Assembly: GCA_002162685.1 (NCBI GenBank)
Contig: MAAQ01000003.1
Coordinates: 1-62,496, forward strand
Length of the DNA stretch: 62,496 nucleotides
Source of the DNA: Flavobacteriales bacterium 33_180_T64
GTDB taxonomy: Bacteria > Bacteroidota > Bacteroidia > Flavobacteriales > Flavobacteriaceae
Direction of reading: 5' to 3'
A program made the translations under genes and the position numbers. This document shows positions 14,392 to 24,132 of this stretch, one piece after another (position 1 is the stretch's first letter; the number at the start of each line of letters is the position of its first letter). Below the pieces are notes generated by a model. The model was not told where the DNA came from and made no database searches. It worked only from the letters and a program-made list of their open reading frames with translations.

Positions 14392-15273
14392 ATGAGCCAT
14401 AAAGCAGGTTTTGTAAATATTATTGGAAATCCAAACGTAGGGAAGTCCACCTTAATGAATGCATTTATAGGAGAGAAATTATCAATAATTACGTCTAAAG
14501 CACAAACGACCAGACATCGTATTTTAGGAATTGTTAATGGTGAAGATTTTCAAGTTATTTTAAGTGATACACCAGGAATCATTAAGCCCGCTTATGAGTT
14601 GCAAGAATCTATGATGGACTTTGTGAAATCGGCCTTTGATGATGCAGACGTCCTTATTTATATGGTAGAAATTGGTGAACAAGAATTAAAAGACGAAGCT
14701 TTTTTTAATAAAATTACCAATTCAAAAATACCAGTATTACTACTATTAAATAAAATTGATAAATCAGATCAAAATCAATTAGAATCACAAGTACAATTGT
14801 GGTCTAATAAAGTCCCAAATGCTGAAATATTTCCTGTTTCTGCATTAGAAGGATTTAATGTTAAAGAAGTGTTTAGCAGAATTATAGAGCTTTTACCAGA
14901 ATCTCCTGCATTTTATCCTAAAGATCAATTAACAGATAAACCAGAACGCTTTTTTGTTAACGAATGTATTAGAGAGAAAATCTTAATGCATTATAAAAAG
15001 GAAATACCTTATGCTGTTGAAATTGATACGGAAGAGTTTTTTGAAGAAGAAACTATTATTAGGATGCGTTCTGTAATTATGGTAGAACGTGAGACTCAAA
15101 AAGGAATTATTATTGGTCATAAAGGAAGCGCTATAAAACGCGTTGGTATTGAAGCGAGAAAAGATTTAGAAAAATTCTTTGGGAAGCAAGTCCATTTAGA
15201 ACTTTATGTGAAAGTGAATAAAAATTGGAGAAGCGATCAACGACAACTAAAACGTTTTGGATATAATAATTAG
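14392..15273 (+). CDS. era: GTPase Era, 16S rRNA maturation and small-subunit assembly
   Basis: 293 residues with the G1 motif GNPNVGKST near residue 12, the switch region TTRHRILGIV, G3 DTPGI, G4 NKID, and the C-terminal KH domain ending in IIGHKGSAIKRVGIEARKDL. Era binds the 3' end of 16S rRNA including the anti-Shine-Dalgarno region and aids 30S maturation at the membrane. The ATG at 14392 is used; a TTG three codons upstream is less likely. Its stop overlaps by 3 bases the stop of the converging membrane-protein gene. Confidence 0.96.
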   Translation: MSHKAGFVNIIGNPNVGKSTLMNAFIGEKLSIITSKAQTTRHRILGIVNGEDFQVILSDTPGIIKPAYELQESMMDFVKSAFDDADVLIYMVEIGEQELKDEAFFNKITNSKIPVLLLLNKIDKSDQNQLESQVQLWSNKVPNAEIFPVSALEGFNVKEVFSRIIELLPESPAFYPKDQLTDKPERFFVNECIREKILMHYKKEIPYAVEIDTEEFFEEETIIRMRSVIMVERETQKGIIIGHKGSAIKRVGIEARKDLEKFFGKQVHLELYVKVNKNWRSDQRQLKRFGYNN

Positions 15274-15788
15274 AGTTCGATATTTATGTTTTTAGCTCTT
15301 AATGTGTCTCGCATAAAGTGATGCAATTGGTGCATCTCATTCATTCCGGTTTTCTTACCTATGCGTCCACCAAAATACAACGCAAACCATAGTACTATCA
15401 TAAGTAATGAGATAAATAATTGGATAGCAAAACTGGTGTTTAAAGACCAATTGACATAAGTCCAAATCCCAAATCCAATAAATAATCCAATCGTAATAAA
15501 GTGAAAAAACATAAATAGTGTCCAAACGGTAGGATTTGGACCAAATAAACCATAAACCATACTGCCAGTATCAGTGTCACTTTTATTGATTTCTAAATGT
15601 AATTGTGGCGACCAAAAATGTTGTTTCGCTTTTGGAATTTTAATAAATACATGATCGTCAATTCGGGATATGATAAAATCCGATTGCGTATTTTTTGTAT
15701 CTTCAAATAGTTTTAAAAGCAGCTCATGATCCTGCTTTAAATTAAACTTAAAGCGTGGTCTTAAGATGATAGTGTTAGAAGTTGACAT
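15270..15788 (-). CDS. Conserved two-helix membrane protein of unknown function
   Basis: The 172-residue product has a soluble N-terminal half (IILRPRFKFNLKQDHELLLKLF; DHVFIKIPKAKQHFWSPQLH) and two membrane helices at about 90-110 and 120-140, then a His/Met-rich end (GMNEMHQLHHFMRDTL). I recognise no domain. It lies between era and der, which are usually close in flavobacteria, so it is probably a conserved lineage gene. Convergent with era, stops overlapping. Confidence 0.75.
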   Translation of the reverse strand: MSTSNTIILRPRFKFNLKQDHELLLKLFEDTKNTQSDFIISRIDDHVFIKIPKAKQHFWSPQLHLEINKSDTDTGSMVYGLFGPNPTVWTLFMFFHFITIGLFIGFGIWTYVNWSLNTSFAIQLFISLLMIVLWFALYFGGRIGKKTGMNEMHQLHHFMRDTLRAKNINIEL

Positions 15789-15886
15789 TTTAATATTATA
15801 ATGGAATTTAAATTACTGTTTTTTATTCAAATAACGAGCACTTATAATCTTTAACTCAAAAAACACTCAGCATCAGACATATTTAG

Positions 15887-15894
15887 TATCTTTG
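15887..15894 (+). promoter_or_regulatory. -7 box for der
   Basis: TATCTTTG, a TAnnTTTG match 43 bases upstream of the der ATG. Confidence 0.6.
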
Positions 15895-15937
15895 CAGCCG
15901 CTTACAGGATATGTAATGCATATAAAATATAAAAGTT

Positions 15938-17245
15938 ATGAGTAATATAGTTGCTATTGTAGGAAGACCAAATGTAGGGAAATCTACTTTTTTTAATCGC
16001 TTGATACAGCGTAGAGAAGCCATAGTTGATGCCGTTAGTGGTGTTACTAGAGATAGACACTACGGAAAAAGTGATTGGAATGGGAAAGAATTTTCTTTAA
16101 TTGATACTGGAGGATATGTTAAAGGAAGTGATGATGTTTTTGAAACTGAAATTGATAAACAAGTAGAATTAGCTATTGATGAAGCAGATGCAATCATATT
16201 TATGGTTGATGTTGAGTCAGGTGTAACTGGAATGGATGAGGATGTAGCAAGATTACTCCGAAAAGTTGATAAGCCCGTATTCTTAACAGTTAATAAAGTT
16301 GATAATAGCAAACGTGATGAAGATGCTGTTGAATTTTATTCACTTGGATTAGGTGAGTATTATACTATCGCAAGTATTAATGGTAGTGGAACAGGTGATT
16401 TATTAGATGCCTTAGTAGATGCGCTTCCAGAGATTAAAGAAGAGGAAGAAGAAGATCAATTACCAAGATTTGCAGTCGTAGGAAGACCTAATGCTGGTAA
16501 ATCATCATTTATAAACGCTCTTATTGGTGAAGAACGTTATATCGTAACCGATATCGCAGGAACAACAAGAGATTCTATTGATACAAAATATAATCGTTTT
16601 GGTTTTGAATTTAATCTTGTTGATACAGCAGGAATTAGACGTAAATCTAAAGTAAAAGAAGATTTAGAATTCTATTCTGTAATGCGTAGTGTTAGAGCTA
16701 TTGAACATTGTGATGTTTGTTTGTTAGTTCTTGATGCAACTAGAGGTTTTGACGGACAAGTACAAAATATTTTTTGGCTAGCAGAACGTAACCGTAAAGG
16801 CATCGTTATTCTTGTTAATAAATGGGATTTGATTGAAAAAGATACAAAGACAACCAGAGAATTTGAAAAGGTTATAAGAAAAGAAATTGAGCCTTTTACA
16901 GATGTGCCTATTGTATTTATATCTGTATTAAGTAAACAACGTATTTTCAAAGCAATAGAAACTGCTGTTGAAGTTTATAAGAATAGAACCAAGAAAATAA
17001 AAACAAGTAAACTTAATGAGGTTTTACTTCCAATAATAGAAAACTATCCACCACCAGCTTACAAAGGTAAATTTGTGAAGATTAAATACATCATGCAGTT
17101 GCCAACTCCGCAACCACAGTTTGCATTTTTCTGTAATTTACCGCAATATGTAAGAGATCCTTATAAGCGTTATTTAGAGAATAAACTTCGTGAGCACTTT
17201 GATTTTAATGGTGTTTCTGTAAGCGTATATATGCGTAAAAAATAA
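15938..17245 (+). CDS. der: GTPase Der (EngA), large-subunit assembly
   Basis: 435 residues with two tandem GTPase domains (G1 motifs GRPNVGKST near residue 8 and GRPNAGKSS near 182; DTGGY and DTAGI; two NKVD/NKWD motifs) and a C-terminal KH-like domain ending in VSVYMRKK. Der acts in assembly of the 50S subunit. An acidic linker (EEEEEDQL) joins the two G domains. A strong terminator follows at 17295-17324. Confidence 0.97.
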   Translation: MSNIVAIVGRPNVGKSTFFNRLIQRREAIVDAVSGVTRDRHYGKSDWNGKEFSLIDTGGYVKGSDDVFETEIDKQVELAIDEADAIIFMVDVESGVTGMDEDVARLLRKVDKPVFLTVNKVDNSKRDEDAVEFYSLGLGEYYTIASINGSGTGDLLDALVDALPEIKEEEEEDQLPRFAVVGRPNAGKSSFINALIGEERYIVTDIAGTTRDSIDTKYNRFGFEFNLVDTAGIRRKSKVKEDLEFYSVMRSVRAIEHCDVCLLVLDATRGFDGQVQNIFWLAERNRKGIVILVNKWDLIEKDTKTTREFEKVIRKEIEPFTDVPIVFISVLSKQRIFKAIETAVEVYKNRTKKIKTSKLNEVLLPIIENYPPPAYKGKFVKIKYIMQLPTPQPQFAFFCNLPQYVRDPYKRYLENKLREHFDFNGVSVSVYMRKK

Positions 17246-17294
17246 TTTAATTAACCTTTTGGTTCTTTAAAAGAAGAATTCGTGTCCATTTTAA

Positions 17295-17324
17295 AGCCCT
17301 TATTTTAATAAGGGCTATTTTTTT
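17295..17324 (+). terminator. Rho-independent terminator of der
   Basis: Eight-base-pair stem AGCCCTTA/TAAGGGCT, 6-base loop, then ATTTTTTT. Confidence 0.85.
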
Positions 17325-17362
17325 GCTTTTATTTATAAAAACTAAAAAGCAATTATTTAACA

Positions 17363-17410
17363 CAAAAAGTAAAGTAAAGTTTACTTTTTGTAAATTTTTG
17401 TTTACTTTTG
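17363..17410. promoter_or_regulatory. Palindromic promoter/operator of the membrane-protein/XRE pair
   Basis: A perfect 11-bp inverted repeat CAAAAAGTAAA (17363-17373) and TTTACTTTTTG (17380-17390) with a 6-base spacer, followed by a third half-site TTTACTTTTG (17401-17410) that contains the -7 match TACTTTTG. The arrangement would let a bound repressor block the promoter; the XRE protein downstream is the obvious candidate. Confidence 0.6.
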
Positions 17411-17435
17411 AGTTCTAATTTTAAATTCAATTGTA

Positions 17436-17909
17436 ATGAAAACAAATTATTTGTTGCCAAATAAGTATAAAATTCCTGGATGGATTTTATTAATAGTAGG
17501 AGTGATAGCTGGAGTGTTTTTAAGCTTCTCTGATTTTGAATCTGATCTTTTAAGAACAAATGTTCTTGCAATATTAGGAGGAGATGGACTGCTTAGTAGT
17601 TCCGGTATTACTGATTCGAGTAATTACTTTAGAATTATAGACAACAGTATCCTTGATGAGATTGTAGCATTAGTTATAATTATAGGAGGTCTATTTGTAG
17701 GGTTTTCAAAAGAAAAGGTTGAAGATGAATTTATTTATAAACTAAGAAAAGACTCTTTGGTTTGGGCTATAATTTTCAATTATATAATATTGATGTTTAC
17801 GGTCGTTTTCGTTTATAATTTCTCTTTTTTTAATGTTCTAGTCTATAATATGTTTACACCATTACTGTTTTTTATTATTAGATTTAACTTTCTAAAAGCT
17901 AGAGCATAG
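17436..17909 (+). CDS. Four-helix membrane protein paired with an XRE regulator
   Basis: The 157-residue protein has hydrophobic segments at about 14-30, 74-90, 108-128 and 130-150 and a long extracytoplasmic loop (FSDFESDLL to NSILDE). No family name can be given with certainty, but small membrane proteins of this layout directly before an XRE-type regulator are common in Bacteroidetes. The gene is separated from the regulator by 92 bases and shares its likely operator. Function unknown. Confidence 0.75.
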   Translation: MKTNYLLPNKYKIPGWILLIVGVIAGVFLSFSDFESDLLRTNVLAILGGDGLLSSSGITDSSNYFRIIDNSILDEIVALVIIIGGLFVGFSKEKVEDEFIYKLRKDSLVWAIIFNYIILMFTVVFVYNFSFFNVLVYNMFTPLLFFIIRFNFLKARA

Positions 17910-18001
17910 TTATGCTACTAACCGTTTTAGTTTCCTATATTTAAAATAGGATTTCAAATGAAGTTGAATAGTATCTGATAGAAATAAAAGAATAGATATA
18001 G

Positions 18002-18202
18002 ATGAAAAATACAATTAAAATAGAGCGCGCAAGGTATAATTTAACACAAGGTGATTTGGCCGAAAAAATTGGAGTGAGTAGGCAATCTATTAACGCAATA
18101 GAAAAAGGAAAATATGTGCCTTCAACCGTTTTGGCTATTAAAATGGCTCAATTATTTAAGCGTCCAGTTGAAGATTTGTTTTTTTTAGAAGACAACGAAT
18201 AA
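18002..18202 (+). CDS. Small XRE-family transcriptional regulator
   Basis: The 66-residue protein is one HTH_3 domain: LTQGDLAEKIGVSRQSINAI, then EKGKYVPSTVLAIKMAQLF and the tail VEDLFFLED. This short, single-domain YozG-like form is common and usually acts as a dimeric repressor of its own neighbourhood. It converges on the TPM gene with a 22-base gap and no hairpin. Confidence 0.88.
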   Translation: MKNTIKIERARYNLTQGDLAEKIGVSRQSINAIEKGKYVPSTVLAIKMAQLFKRPVEDLFFLEDNE

Positions 18203-18224
18203 TTTAAAGTCAAGATATAGAGAA

Positions 18225-19040
18225 TTACCAACTTCCTCCTGCACCTCCACCAGAGAAACCACCTCCACCGAAGCCACCACCAAATCCGCCACCTCCAAAA
18301 CTACCTCCACTACTAGAGCTATTGCTTCCACCATAACTGCCACGCCCCATATTACTAAGAATAATCGCGTCTAAAATACTCGTTCCATTTGTGCGATTTC
18401 CACCACTTCCATTGTTTCCGCCACCTCTTCGATTTTTGAATAAAGCAATAATTAAAATGATAAAAAATAGTAAGATGAACAGAAAGAATATAATCGGAAA
18501 TATATCTGAAGAGTCGTCTGATTTTCTTGTAGATTGATATGTTCCAGAAAGGATTTCAAAAATAGCATCTGTACCATTATCTAGCCCTTTAAAATAATCC
18601 CCTTTTTTAAATTCTGGGATAATAATAGTTCTTATAAGTTCTCCATTAATACCAGCTGTAAGCCTATCTTCAACACCATAACCAGGAGAAATCCAAATTT
18701 TACGATCATTTTTAGCTAAAAGAATAAATACACCATTATCTTCTTTGGCTTGTCCAATTCCCCATTCATGAGCCCACTTTGGGGCTAGAAGACCTATATT
18801 CTCTCCTTTAGTAGTTGTTATAATGGCAACAACTATTTGAGTTGAGGTTGTATCAGAATAACGGATAAGCTTTTGCTCTAAATTAAGACTATCTTTTTTA
18901 GATAGTAATCCAATAAAATCATAAACACTTTTTTGATCTTCAAGTTTTTCGGGCTTAGGAGGTATATCATATTGCGCATTTGCAGTAAAAGCAATGCTGC
19001 TTATAAAGCTAATAAGTACAAATGAAATTATATGTTTCAT
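18225..19040 (-). CDS. Exported TPM-domain protein with Gly-rich tail
   Basis: The 271-residue protein has a signal peptide (cleavage near ANAQYD), a TPM domain (about 35-170: VYDFIGLLSKKDSLNLEQKL, TQIVVAIITTTKGENIG, VFILLAKNDRKIWISPGYGVE), one membrane helix (about 180-200) and a C-terminal tail of Gly/Ser/Phe repeats (GGGFGGGFGGGGFSGGG). This is the YgcG architecture, with the TPM domain outside. It is the last of a five-gene operon and probably works with the LemA protein two genes upstream. Enzymatic activity is uncertain in this family. Confidence 0.88.
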   Translation of the reverse strand: MKHIISFVLISFISSIAFTANAQYDIPPKPEKLEDQKSVYDFIGLLSKKDSLNLEQKLIRYSDTTSTQIVVAIITTTKGENIGLLAPKWAHEWGIGQAKEDNGVFILLAKNDRKIWISPGYGVEDRLTAGINGELIRTIIIPEFKKGDYFKGLDNGTDAIFEILSGTYQSTRKSDDSSDIFPIIFFLFILLFFIILIIALFKNRRGGGNNGSGGNRTNGTSILDAIILSNMGRGSYGGSNSSSSGGSFGGGGFGGGFGGGGFSGGGAGGSW

Positions 19041-19045
19041 GTAAG

Positions 19046-19483
19046 TTATCCTTTAGAAATAGCGTTAGGTAGTTCATTTAAATCACCATGAATCCATGGG
19101 AAATGTTGCTCAAGTTGCTTACCCGTTTTTAAGACACCTTCAATAAGCCCTTGTTTAAATCGATTGGCTTTAAAATGGGATTGTATAATGTCTTTTGTGC
19201 TGTCCCAGAAATTTGCTGGTACAACAGCATCAATACCTTTATCACCATAAATAACAAATGCTTTAGCAGCTACAGCAACATAAATGAGCACACCATTTTG
19301 TTGTTTGGTATTATCCATTTTTAGATAATGAAAGACTTCCATAGCACGATCATAAACATCACGTTTAGAATCACGCTCTATATGAATACGAATCTCTCCA
19401 GATGTGTTTTTTTCTGCATCGCGAATAGCATCGATGATCTCTTGTTCTTCAGGTAGTGTTAAAAAATCTTCGACTTTTGACAT
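19046..19483 (-). CDS. TPM-domain protein, soluble
   Basis: 145 residues forming a single TPM domain without signal peptide or membrane helix: LTLPEEQEIIDAIRDAEKNT, GEIRIHIERDS, GVLIYVAVAAKAFVIYGDKG. It is the intracellular counterpart of the exported TPM protein 5 bases downstream. Pairs like this with LemA are widespread in Bacteroidetes. Confidence 0.87.
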   Translation of the reverse strand: MSKVEDFLTLPEEQEIIDAIRDAEKNTSGEIRIHIERDSKRDVYDRAMEVFHYLKMDNTKQQNGVLIYVAVAAKAFVIYGDKGIDAVVPANFWDSTKDIIQSHFKANRFKQGLIEGVLKTGKQLEQHFPWIHGDLNELPNAISKG

Positions 19484-19489
19484 GTATAC

Positions 19490-20074
19490 TTATTTAGAAA
19501 AATCGACGTCTACAGGTTTTTCTGCTCCAGAATCTGCATCAAAATAAGGCTTCTCAGAGTAACCAATAATTCTAGCCATTAAGGATTGAGGCGCTTTATT
19601 AACGTATTGATTATACGGTTTAACGGCTTCATTATAACGTGTTCTGGCTGTTTGAATTGTGTTTTCTGTACTGGTTAATTCATCTTGAAGTTTTAAGAAA
19701 TTTTGATTGACTTTTAGGTCAGGATAACGCTCTACAGTTACTAAAAGACTTTTAAGAGCTCCACTTAAACCACCTTGAACTTCATTGTATTTTGCAAGTT
19801 GTTCTGGAGTTACATTTGAGGGATCTATAGTAATTGATGTCGCTTTTGCTCTAGCATTTATAACCGCTTCTAATGTGCTTTTTTCAAAATCGGCAGCCCC
19901 TTTTACGGTGTTTACTAAGTTTCCAATGAGATCATTACGCCTTTGGTAAGAATTTTGAACATTTCCCCAAGCTTCTTTAACGTCTTCATTTAAATCTACA
20001 ATAGAATTATTAACTCTAATTCCTGAAATAGCAATAAGAACTAAGATTAGTATAGGTACAATCCATTTTTTCAT
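19490..20074 (-). CDS. lemA: LemA family protein
   Basis: 194 residues: N-terminal membrane helix (about 4-20), then the helical-bundle LemA domain with VKEAWGNVQNSYQRRNDLIG (30s to 50s), GAADFEKSTLEAVINARAKA, and the C-terminal YNEAVKPYNQYVNKAPQSL. The N-terminus is short inside and the bulk is outside the cytoplasm. LemA proteins are of uncertain function, associated with envelope homeostasis. 6 bases separate it from the TPM gene downstream. Confidence 0.92.
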   Translation of the reverse strand: MKKWIVPILILVLIAISGIRVNNSIVDLNEDVKEAWGNVQNSYQRRNDLIGNLVNTVKGAADFEKSTLEAVINARAKATSITIDPSNVTPEQLAKYNEVQGGLSGALKSLLVTVERYPDLKVNQNFLKLQDELTSTENTIQTARTRYNEAVKPYNQYVNKAPQSLMARIIGYSEKPYFDADSGAEKPVDVDFSK

Positions 20075-20085
20075 AATGATATGGT

Positions 20086-20415
20086 TTAAAGGTGTGATTT
20101 TATTTTAACAAGCTGCGCTTTAATAGCTTCAAGTTTATCTATAATTTCAAACTTTTCAAGCGATTGCTTTTTCTCTTCTTTGAGATGTGTTTTTGCTCCT
20201 TCAAGTGTAAAACCCCGTTCTTTTACTAAGTGGTAAATAAACTTTAGATTCTTGATGTCTTCAGGTGTGAACTTACGATTGCCCTTGGCATTTTTTTTAG
20301 GCTTTAAAGCATCAAATTCTTTTTCCCAAAAGCGGATTAATGAGGTGTTTACGTTGAAAGCCTTTGCGACTTCTCCAATACCATAATAACGTTTTTCAGG
20401 AAGATTAATATGCAT
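20086..20415 (-). CDS. MerR-family transcriptional regulator
   Basis: 109 residues: YYGIGEVAKAFNVNTSLIRF is the winged helix N-terminus, followed by WEKEFDALKPKKNAKGNRKF and a coiled-coil helix. No metal-binding Cys is present, so it is not a metal sensor. It lies 4 bases after the M23 peptidase gene and 11 before lemA. In flavobacteria this MerR/M23/LemA order is recurrent, suggesting an envelope-related regulon. Confidence 0.87.
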   Translation of the reverse strand: MHINLPEKRYYGIGEVAKAFNVNTSLIRFWEKEFDALKPKKNAKGNRKFTPEDIKNLKFIYHLVKERGFTLEGAKTHLKEEKKQSLEKFEIIDKLEAIKAQLVKIKSHL

Positions 20416-20419
20416 AGTC

Positions 20420-21391
20420 TTAGTCTAAAGATTGATTTTCTAATGATGCTTTTTCTAATAAACGTGCATATTCTTCTGCAGTTAAATTTCCGTAATAAAA
20501 ATTAATGGGATTAATACGGTCATTATCTTTAAAAACTTCATAGTGTAAATGAGGTGCTTCAGAACGTCCTGTACTACCAACATAACCAATTAAATCACCA
20601 CGTTTTACTTTTTGATTAGCTCTTACATTATACTTGTATAAATGTGCATAGAGCGACATATAACCATAGCCATGGTCAATTCTTATGTGTTTTCCATATC
20701 CAGAAGAATTACTATCGGCACGTTTTATAACACCATCACCAGAAGCATAAACAGGTGTCCCTCTTGGAGCAGTGAAATCCATTCCAAAATGAAATTTTCT
20801 CACTTTAGTAAAAGGATCTGTCCTATAGCCATAACCCGAAGCCATATGCTTTAGGTCTTTATTTCTTACAGGTTGTATTGCAGGAATTGAAGATAAAAAT
20901 TGTTCTTTATCTTCAGCTAAAATAGCAATTTCATCTAGAGATTTTGATTGTACAACAATGGCTTTTTGAAGTAAGTCTATACGTTTATTACTTTCAATAA
21001 TGAGTTTAGAATTATCAAAACCTTCATATTTTTTGTAGCGATTAATACCACCAAAACCAGCACGACGTTGTTCTTTAGGGATTGGGTTAGCTTCAAAATA
21101 GAGCCTGTAGATAGAATTATCGCGTTCTTCTACACTTTCTAAAGCAGCAAATGCACCTTCAACGCGTTTGTCTAATAAATCATATTGTAATTGTAAATTT
21201 GTAAGCTCATGTTTTAAAGCACGTTCTCTAGGAGATTCTATATATTGACTTGCTATAAAAACAAATAAAAAACCAAACAATGCAGATGCTAATAAAAATA
21301 CCATACCAAACTGAATTGCCGTTCGTTTCTTACGCTCAATTTTGCGATAAGAAAGTGTATCAGGATCGTAATAATATTTTACTTTAGACAT
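20420..21391 (-). CDS. M23-family metallopeptidase (LytM domain), membrane anchored
   Basis: 323 residues: cytoplasmic basic N-terminus, one membrane helix (about 27-47), a coiled-coil stretch (60-180), and a C-terminal LytM domain with HFGMDFTAPRGTPVYASGDG, GKHIRIDHGYGYMSLYAHL and PHLHYEVF. The zinc ligands (His and Asp of HFGMD, last His of HLH) are all present, so it should be an active endopeptidase cutting peptidoglycan cross-links. It is first in the reverse-strand operon; its own start lies opposite the alaS leader. Confidence 0.92.
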   Translation of the reverse strand: MSKVKYYYDPDTLSYRKIERKKRTAIQFGMVFLLASALFGFLFVFIASQYIESPRERALKHELTNLQLQYDLLDKRVEGAFAALESVEERDNSIYRLYFEANPIPKEQRRAGFGGINRYKKYEGFDNSKLIIESNKRIDLLQKAIVVQSKSLDEIAILAEDKEQFLSSIPAIQPVRNKDLKHMASGYGYRTDPFTKVRKFHFGMDFTAPRGTPVYASGDGVIKRADSNSSGYGKHIRIDHGYGYMSLYAHLYKYNVRANQKVKRGDLIGYVGSTGRSEAPHLHYEVFKDNDRINPINFYYGNLTAEEYARLLEKASLENQSLD

Positions 21392-21405
21392 AGCTTAAAA
21401 AATTC

Positions 21406-21413
21406 TATTTTTG
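21406..21413 (+). promoter_or_regulatory. -7 box probably for alaS
   Basis: TATTTTTG, giving a leader of about 80 bases before the alaS ATG. Confidence 0.45.
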
Positions 21414-21495
21414 CAAGAATAATAGAACGTAACACAAATATATAAATTGTTTCTTATTTATCGAAAATAATAGAAACAGGTTTTAACAATAACAT

Positions 21496-24108
21496 ATGAA
21501 GTCTCAAGACATCCGAAATACATTTTTAAATTTCTTTGAACAAAAGAAACACAGCATTGTAGCGTCAGCACCAATGGTCTTAAAAGATGATCCAACACTA
21601 ATGTTTGTGAATTCTGGAATGGCACCTTTTAAAGAGTTTTTCCTCGGAAATGCTCAGCCAAAGAATAATCGTCTTGCTGATACCCAAAAATGCTTGCGTG
21701 TTTCTGGTAAGCATAATGACTTAGAAGAAGTAGGCTATGATACGTATCATCATACACTTTTCGAAATGCTCGGAAATTGGAGTTTTGGAGATTATTTTAA
21801 AAAGGAAGCTATTGCTTGGGCCTGGGAATTATTAACTGATGAATTCGGAATTGATAAAGACATGTTCTACATTACTGTTTTTGAAGGTAGTGACGATGCT
21901 GATAATTTACCAATGGATCAAGAAGCCTATGATTTCTGGAAAGTTTTAATTCCTGAAGATCGTATTCTTATGGGAAATAAAAAGGATAATTTCTGGGAAA
22001 TGGGAGATCAAGGACCTTGCGGACCTTGTAGCGAAATTCATGTAGATATTCGATCAACTGAAGAAAAAGCAAAAGTAGATGGAAAGACTTTAGTGAATAT
22101 GGATCATCCTCAAGTGGTTGAAATATGGAACCTTGTGTTCATGCAATACAACCGAAAAGCAAATGGTTCGTTAGAGAATCTTCCAGATAAACATATTGAT
22201 ACAGGAATGGGGTTTGAACGTTTATGTATGGTATTACAAGGTGTACAATCTAACTATGATACTGATGTGTTTACACCAATTATTCGTGAGATTGAAACCA
22301 TTACAAATAAAACGTATGGTACAAATGAAAAAGCAGATGTTGCTATTCGTGTTATTTCAGATCATGTTCGTGCAGTAGCATTTTCTATTGCAGACGGACA
22401 ATTGCCTAGTAACACAGGAGCTGGTTATGTGATTCGTAGAATTTTACGACGTGCTGTACGTTATGGGTTTACCTTTTTAGATAAAAAAGAACCTTTTATT
22501 TACAGGTTAGTAGATGTGCTCGTAAAAAGGATGGGTAATGCATTTCCCGAATTAAAAGCACAACGTCAATTAATCGAAAATGTGATTAAAGAAGAAGAAG
22601 CTTCCTTTTTAAGAACCTTAGATCAAGGATTAGTATTACTAGATCGCATTGTTGAAAATTCTAAAACAAAAGAAATTTCTGGAACTAAAGTTTTTGAGCT
22701 TAAAGATACCTATGGTTTTCCTGAGGATCTAACCGATTTAATTCTTCGCGAAAAAGGATTTACTTATAATACCGCAGACTTTGAGAAAAAACTTAAAGAG
22801 CAACAAGAACGTGGCAAACAAGCTTCAGAATTAAAATCTGATGATTGGTCGGTTTTAATTGAAGATGAAGAGCAAGAATTTATAGGTTATGATACTTTAG
22901 ATGCTAAAGTGAAAATTACTAAATATAGAAAAGTAACGTCTAAAAAAGATGGAGAACTCTATCAATTGATTTTTAATATCACACCTTTTTATGCTGAAGG
23001 TGGAGGTCAAGTTGGTGATAAAGGGTATTTAGAAGATACACATGGCGATGTGGTTTATATTATTGATACTAAAAGAGAAAATAATGTAAGTGTTCATTTT
23101 GCTAAAAGTTTACCAAATCATATTAACGAAACATTTAAAGCTTCTGTTGATGTTAAACAGCGTTCTAGGACAGAAAGTAACCATACCGCAACACATTTAT
23201 TACACCAAGCACTTCGTGAGGTTTTAGGAACGCATGTAGAGCAAAAAGGGTCTGCTGTACACTCCAAGTATTTGCGTTTCGATTTTTCTCATTTTTCTAA
23301 ATTAACGGTTGATGAATTACGAGAAGTTGAGAATTTTGTGAATAGACGTATCGAAGGAAAGTTGCCATTGCAAGATCAACGAAATATACCAATGCAGCAA
23401 GCAATTGATGAAGGTGCTATGGCTCTATTTGGAGAAAAGTATGGTGATACTGTTCGTGCAGTTCGTTTTGGTCAGTCTATAGAACTATGTGGAGGAACTC
23501 ATGTTAAAAATACAGGCGATATCTGGCATTTTAAAATTGTGTCAGAAGGAGCAGTTGCAGCTGGTATTAGACGTATTGAAGCCATTACAAATGATGCTGT
23601 TAAAGATTTTTATCAAGAAAATAATAGAGTGTATTTTGAAATGAAAGATTTGCTTAATAATGTCAAAGAACCTGTAAAGGCTTTGCAAAATCTTCAAGAG
23701 GAAAATACAACACTTAAAAAGCAAGTAGAAAGTTTATTAAAAGAAAAAGCAACGTTGGTTAAGGGAGATCTAAAAAATGAACTGACCGAGATTAATGGCG
23801 TTCAGTTTCTAGCAAAGAAACTTGATTTAGATGCTTCCGGTATTAAAGATGTCTGTTTTGAATTAGGAAGTCAATTTGATAATTTATTCTTACTGTTTGG
23901 TGCAGAAAATGACGGCAAAGCAATTTTATCATGTTATATTTCTAAAACCTTAGTCACTAGTAAAGACTTAAATGCAGGAACTATAGTAAGAGAACTTGGT
24001 AGACATATCCATGGTGGAGGTGGAGGGCAACCATTTTTTGCAACCGCAGGAGGGAAAAACCCTCAAGGAATTGAGGACGCTTTAAAAGCTGCTAAAAATT
24101 ATTTGTAA
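21496..24108 (+). CDS. alaS: Alanyl-tRNA synthetase
   Basis: 870 residues, full length. N-terminal class II catalytic core ([37 protein letters not shown]), tRNA-recognition domain, editing domain with HTATH (563-567) and CGGTH (665-669), whose two His, Cys and His bind zinc, and a C-terminal DHHA1-type domain with [14 protein letters not shown]. It charges tRNA-Ala and hydrolyses Ser- and Gly-tRNA-Ala. The GSCFA gene follows after 24 bases and may be co-transcribed. Confidence 0.98.
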   Translation: MKSQDIRNTFLNFFEQKKHSIVASAPMVLKDDPTLMFVNSGMAPFKEFFLGNAQPKNNRLADTQKCLRVSGKHNDLEEVGYDTYHHTLFEMLGNWSFGDYFKKEAIAWAWELLTDEFGIDKDMFYITVFEGSDDADNLPMDQEAYDFWKVLIPEDRILMGNKKDNFWEMGDQGPCGPCSEIHVDIRSTEEKAKVDGKTLVNMDHPQVVEIWNLVFMQYNRKANGSLENLPDKHIDTGMGFERLCMVLQGVQSNYDTDVFTPIIREIETITNKTYGTNEKADVAIRVISDHVRAVAFSIADGQLPSNTGAGYVIRRILRRAVRYGFTFLDKKEPFIYRLVDVLVKRMGNAFPELKAQRQLIENVIKEEEASFLRTLDQGLVLLDRIVENSKTKEISGTKVFELKDTYGFPEDLTDLILREKGFTYNTADFEKKLKEQQERGKQASELKSDDWSVLIEDEEQEFIGYDTLDAKVKITKYRKVTSKKDGELYQLIFNITPFYAEGGGQVGDKGYLEDTHGDVVYIIDTKRENNVSVHFAKSLPNHINETFKASVDVKQRSRTESNHTATHLLHQALREVLGTHVEQKGSAVHSKYLRFDFSHFSKLTVDELREVENFVNRRIEGKLPLQDQRNIPMQQAIDEGAMALFGEKYGDTVRAVRFGQSIELCGGTHVKNTGDIWHFKIVSEGAVAAGIRRIEAITNDAVKDFYQENNRVYFEMKDLLNNVKEPVKALQNLQEENTTLKKQVESLLKEKATLVKGDLKNELTEINGVQFLAKKLDLDASGIKDVCFELGSQFDNLFLLFGAENDGKAILSCYISKTLVTSKDLNAGTIVRELGRHIHGGGGGQPFFATAGGKNPQGIEDALKAAKNYL

Positions 24109-24132
24109 GTAGAAATTTTGTGAAATAAATAA

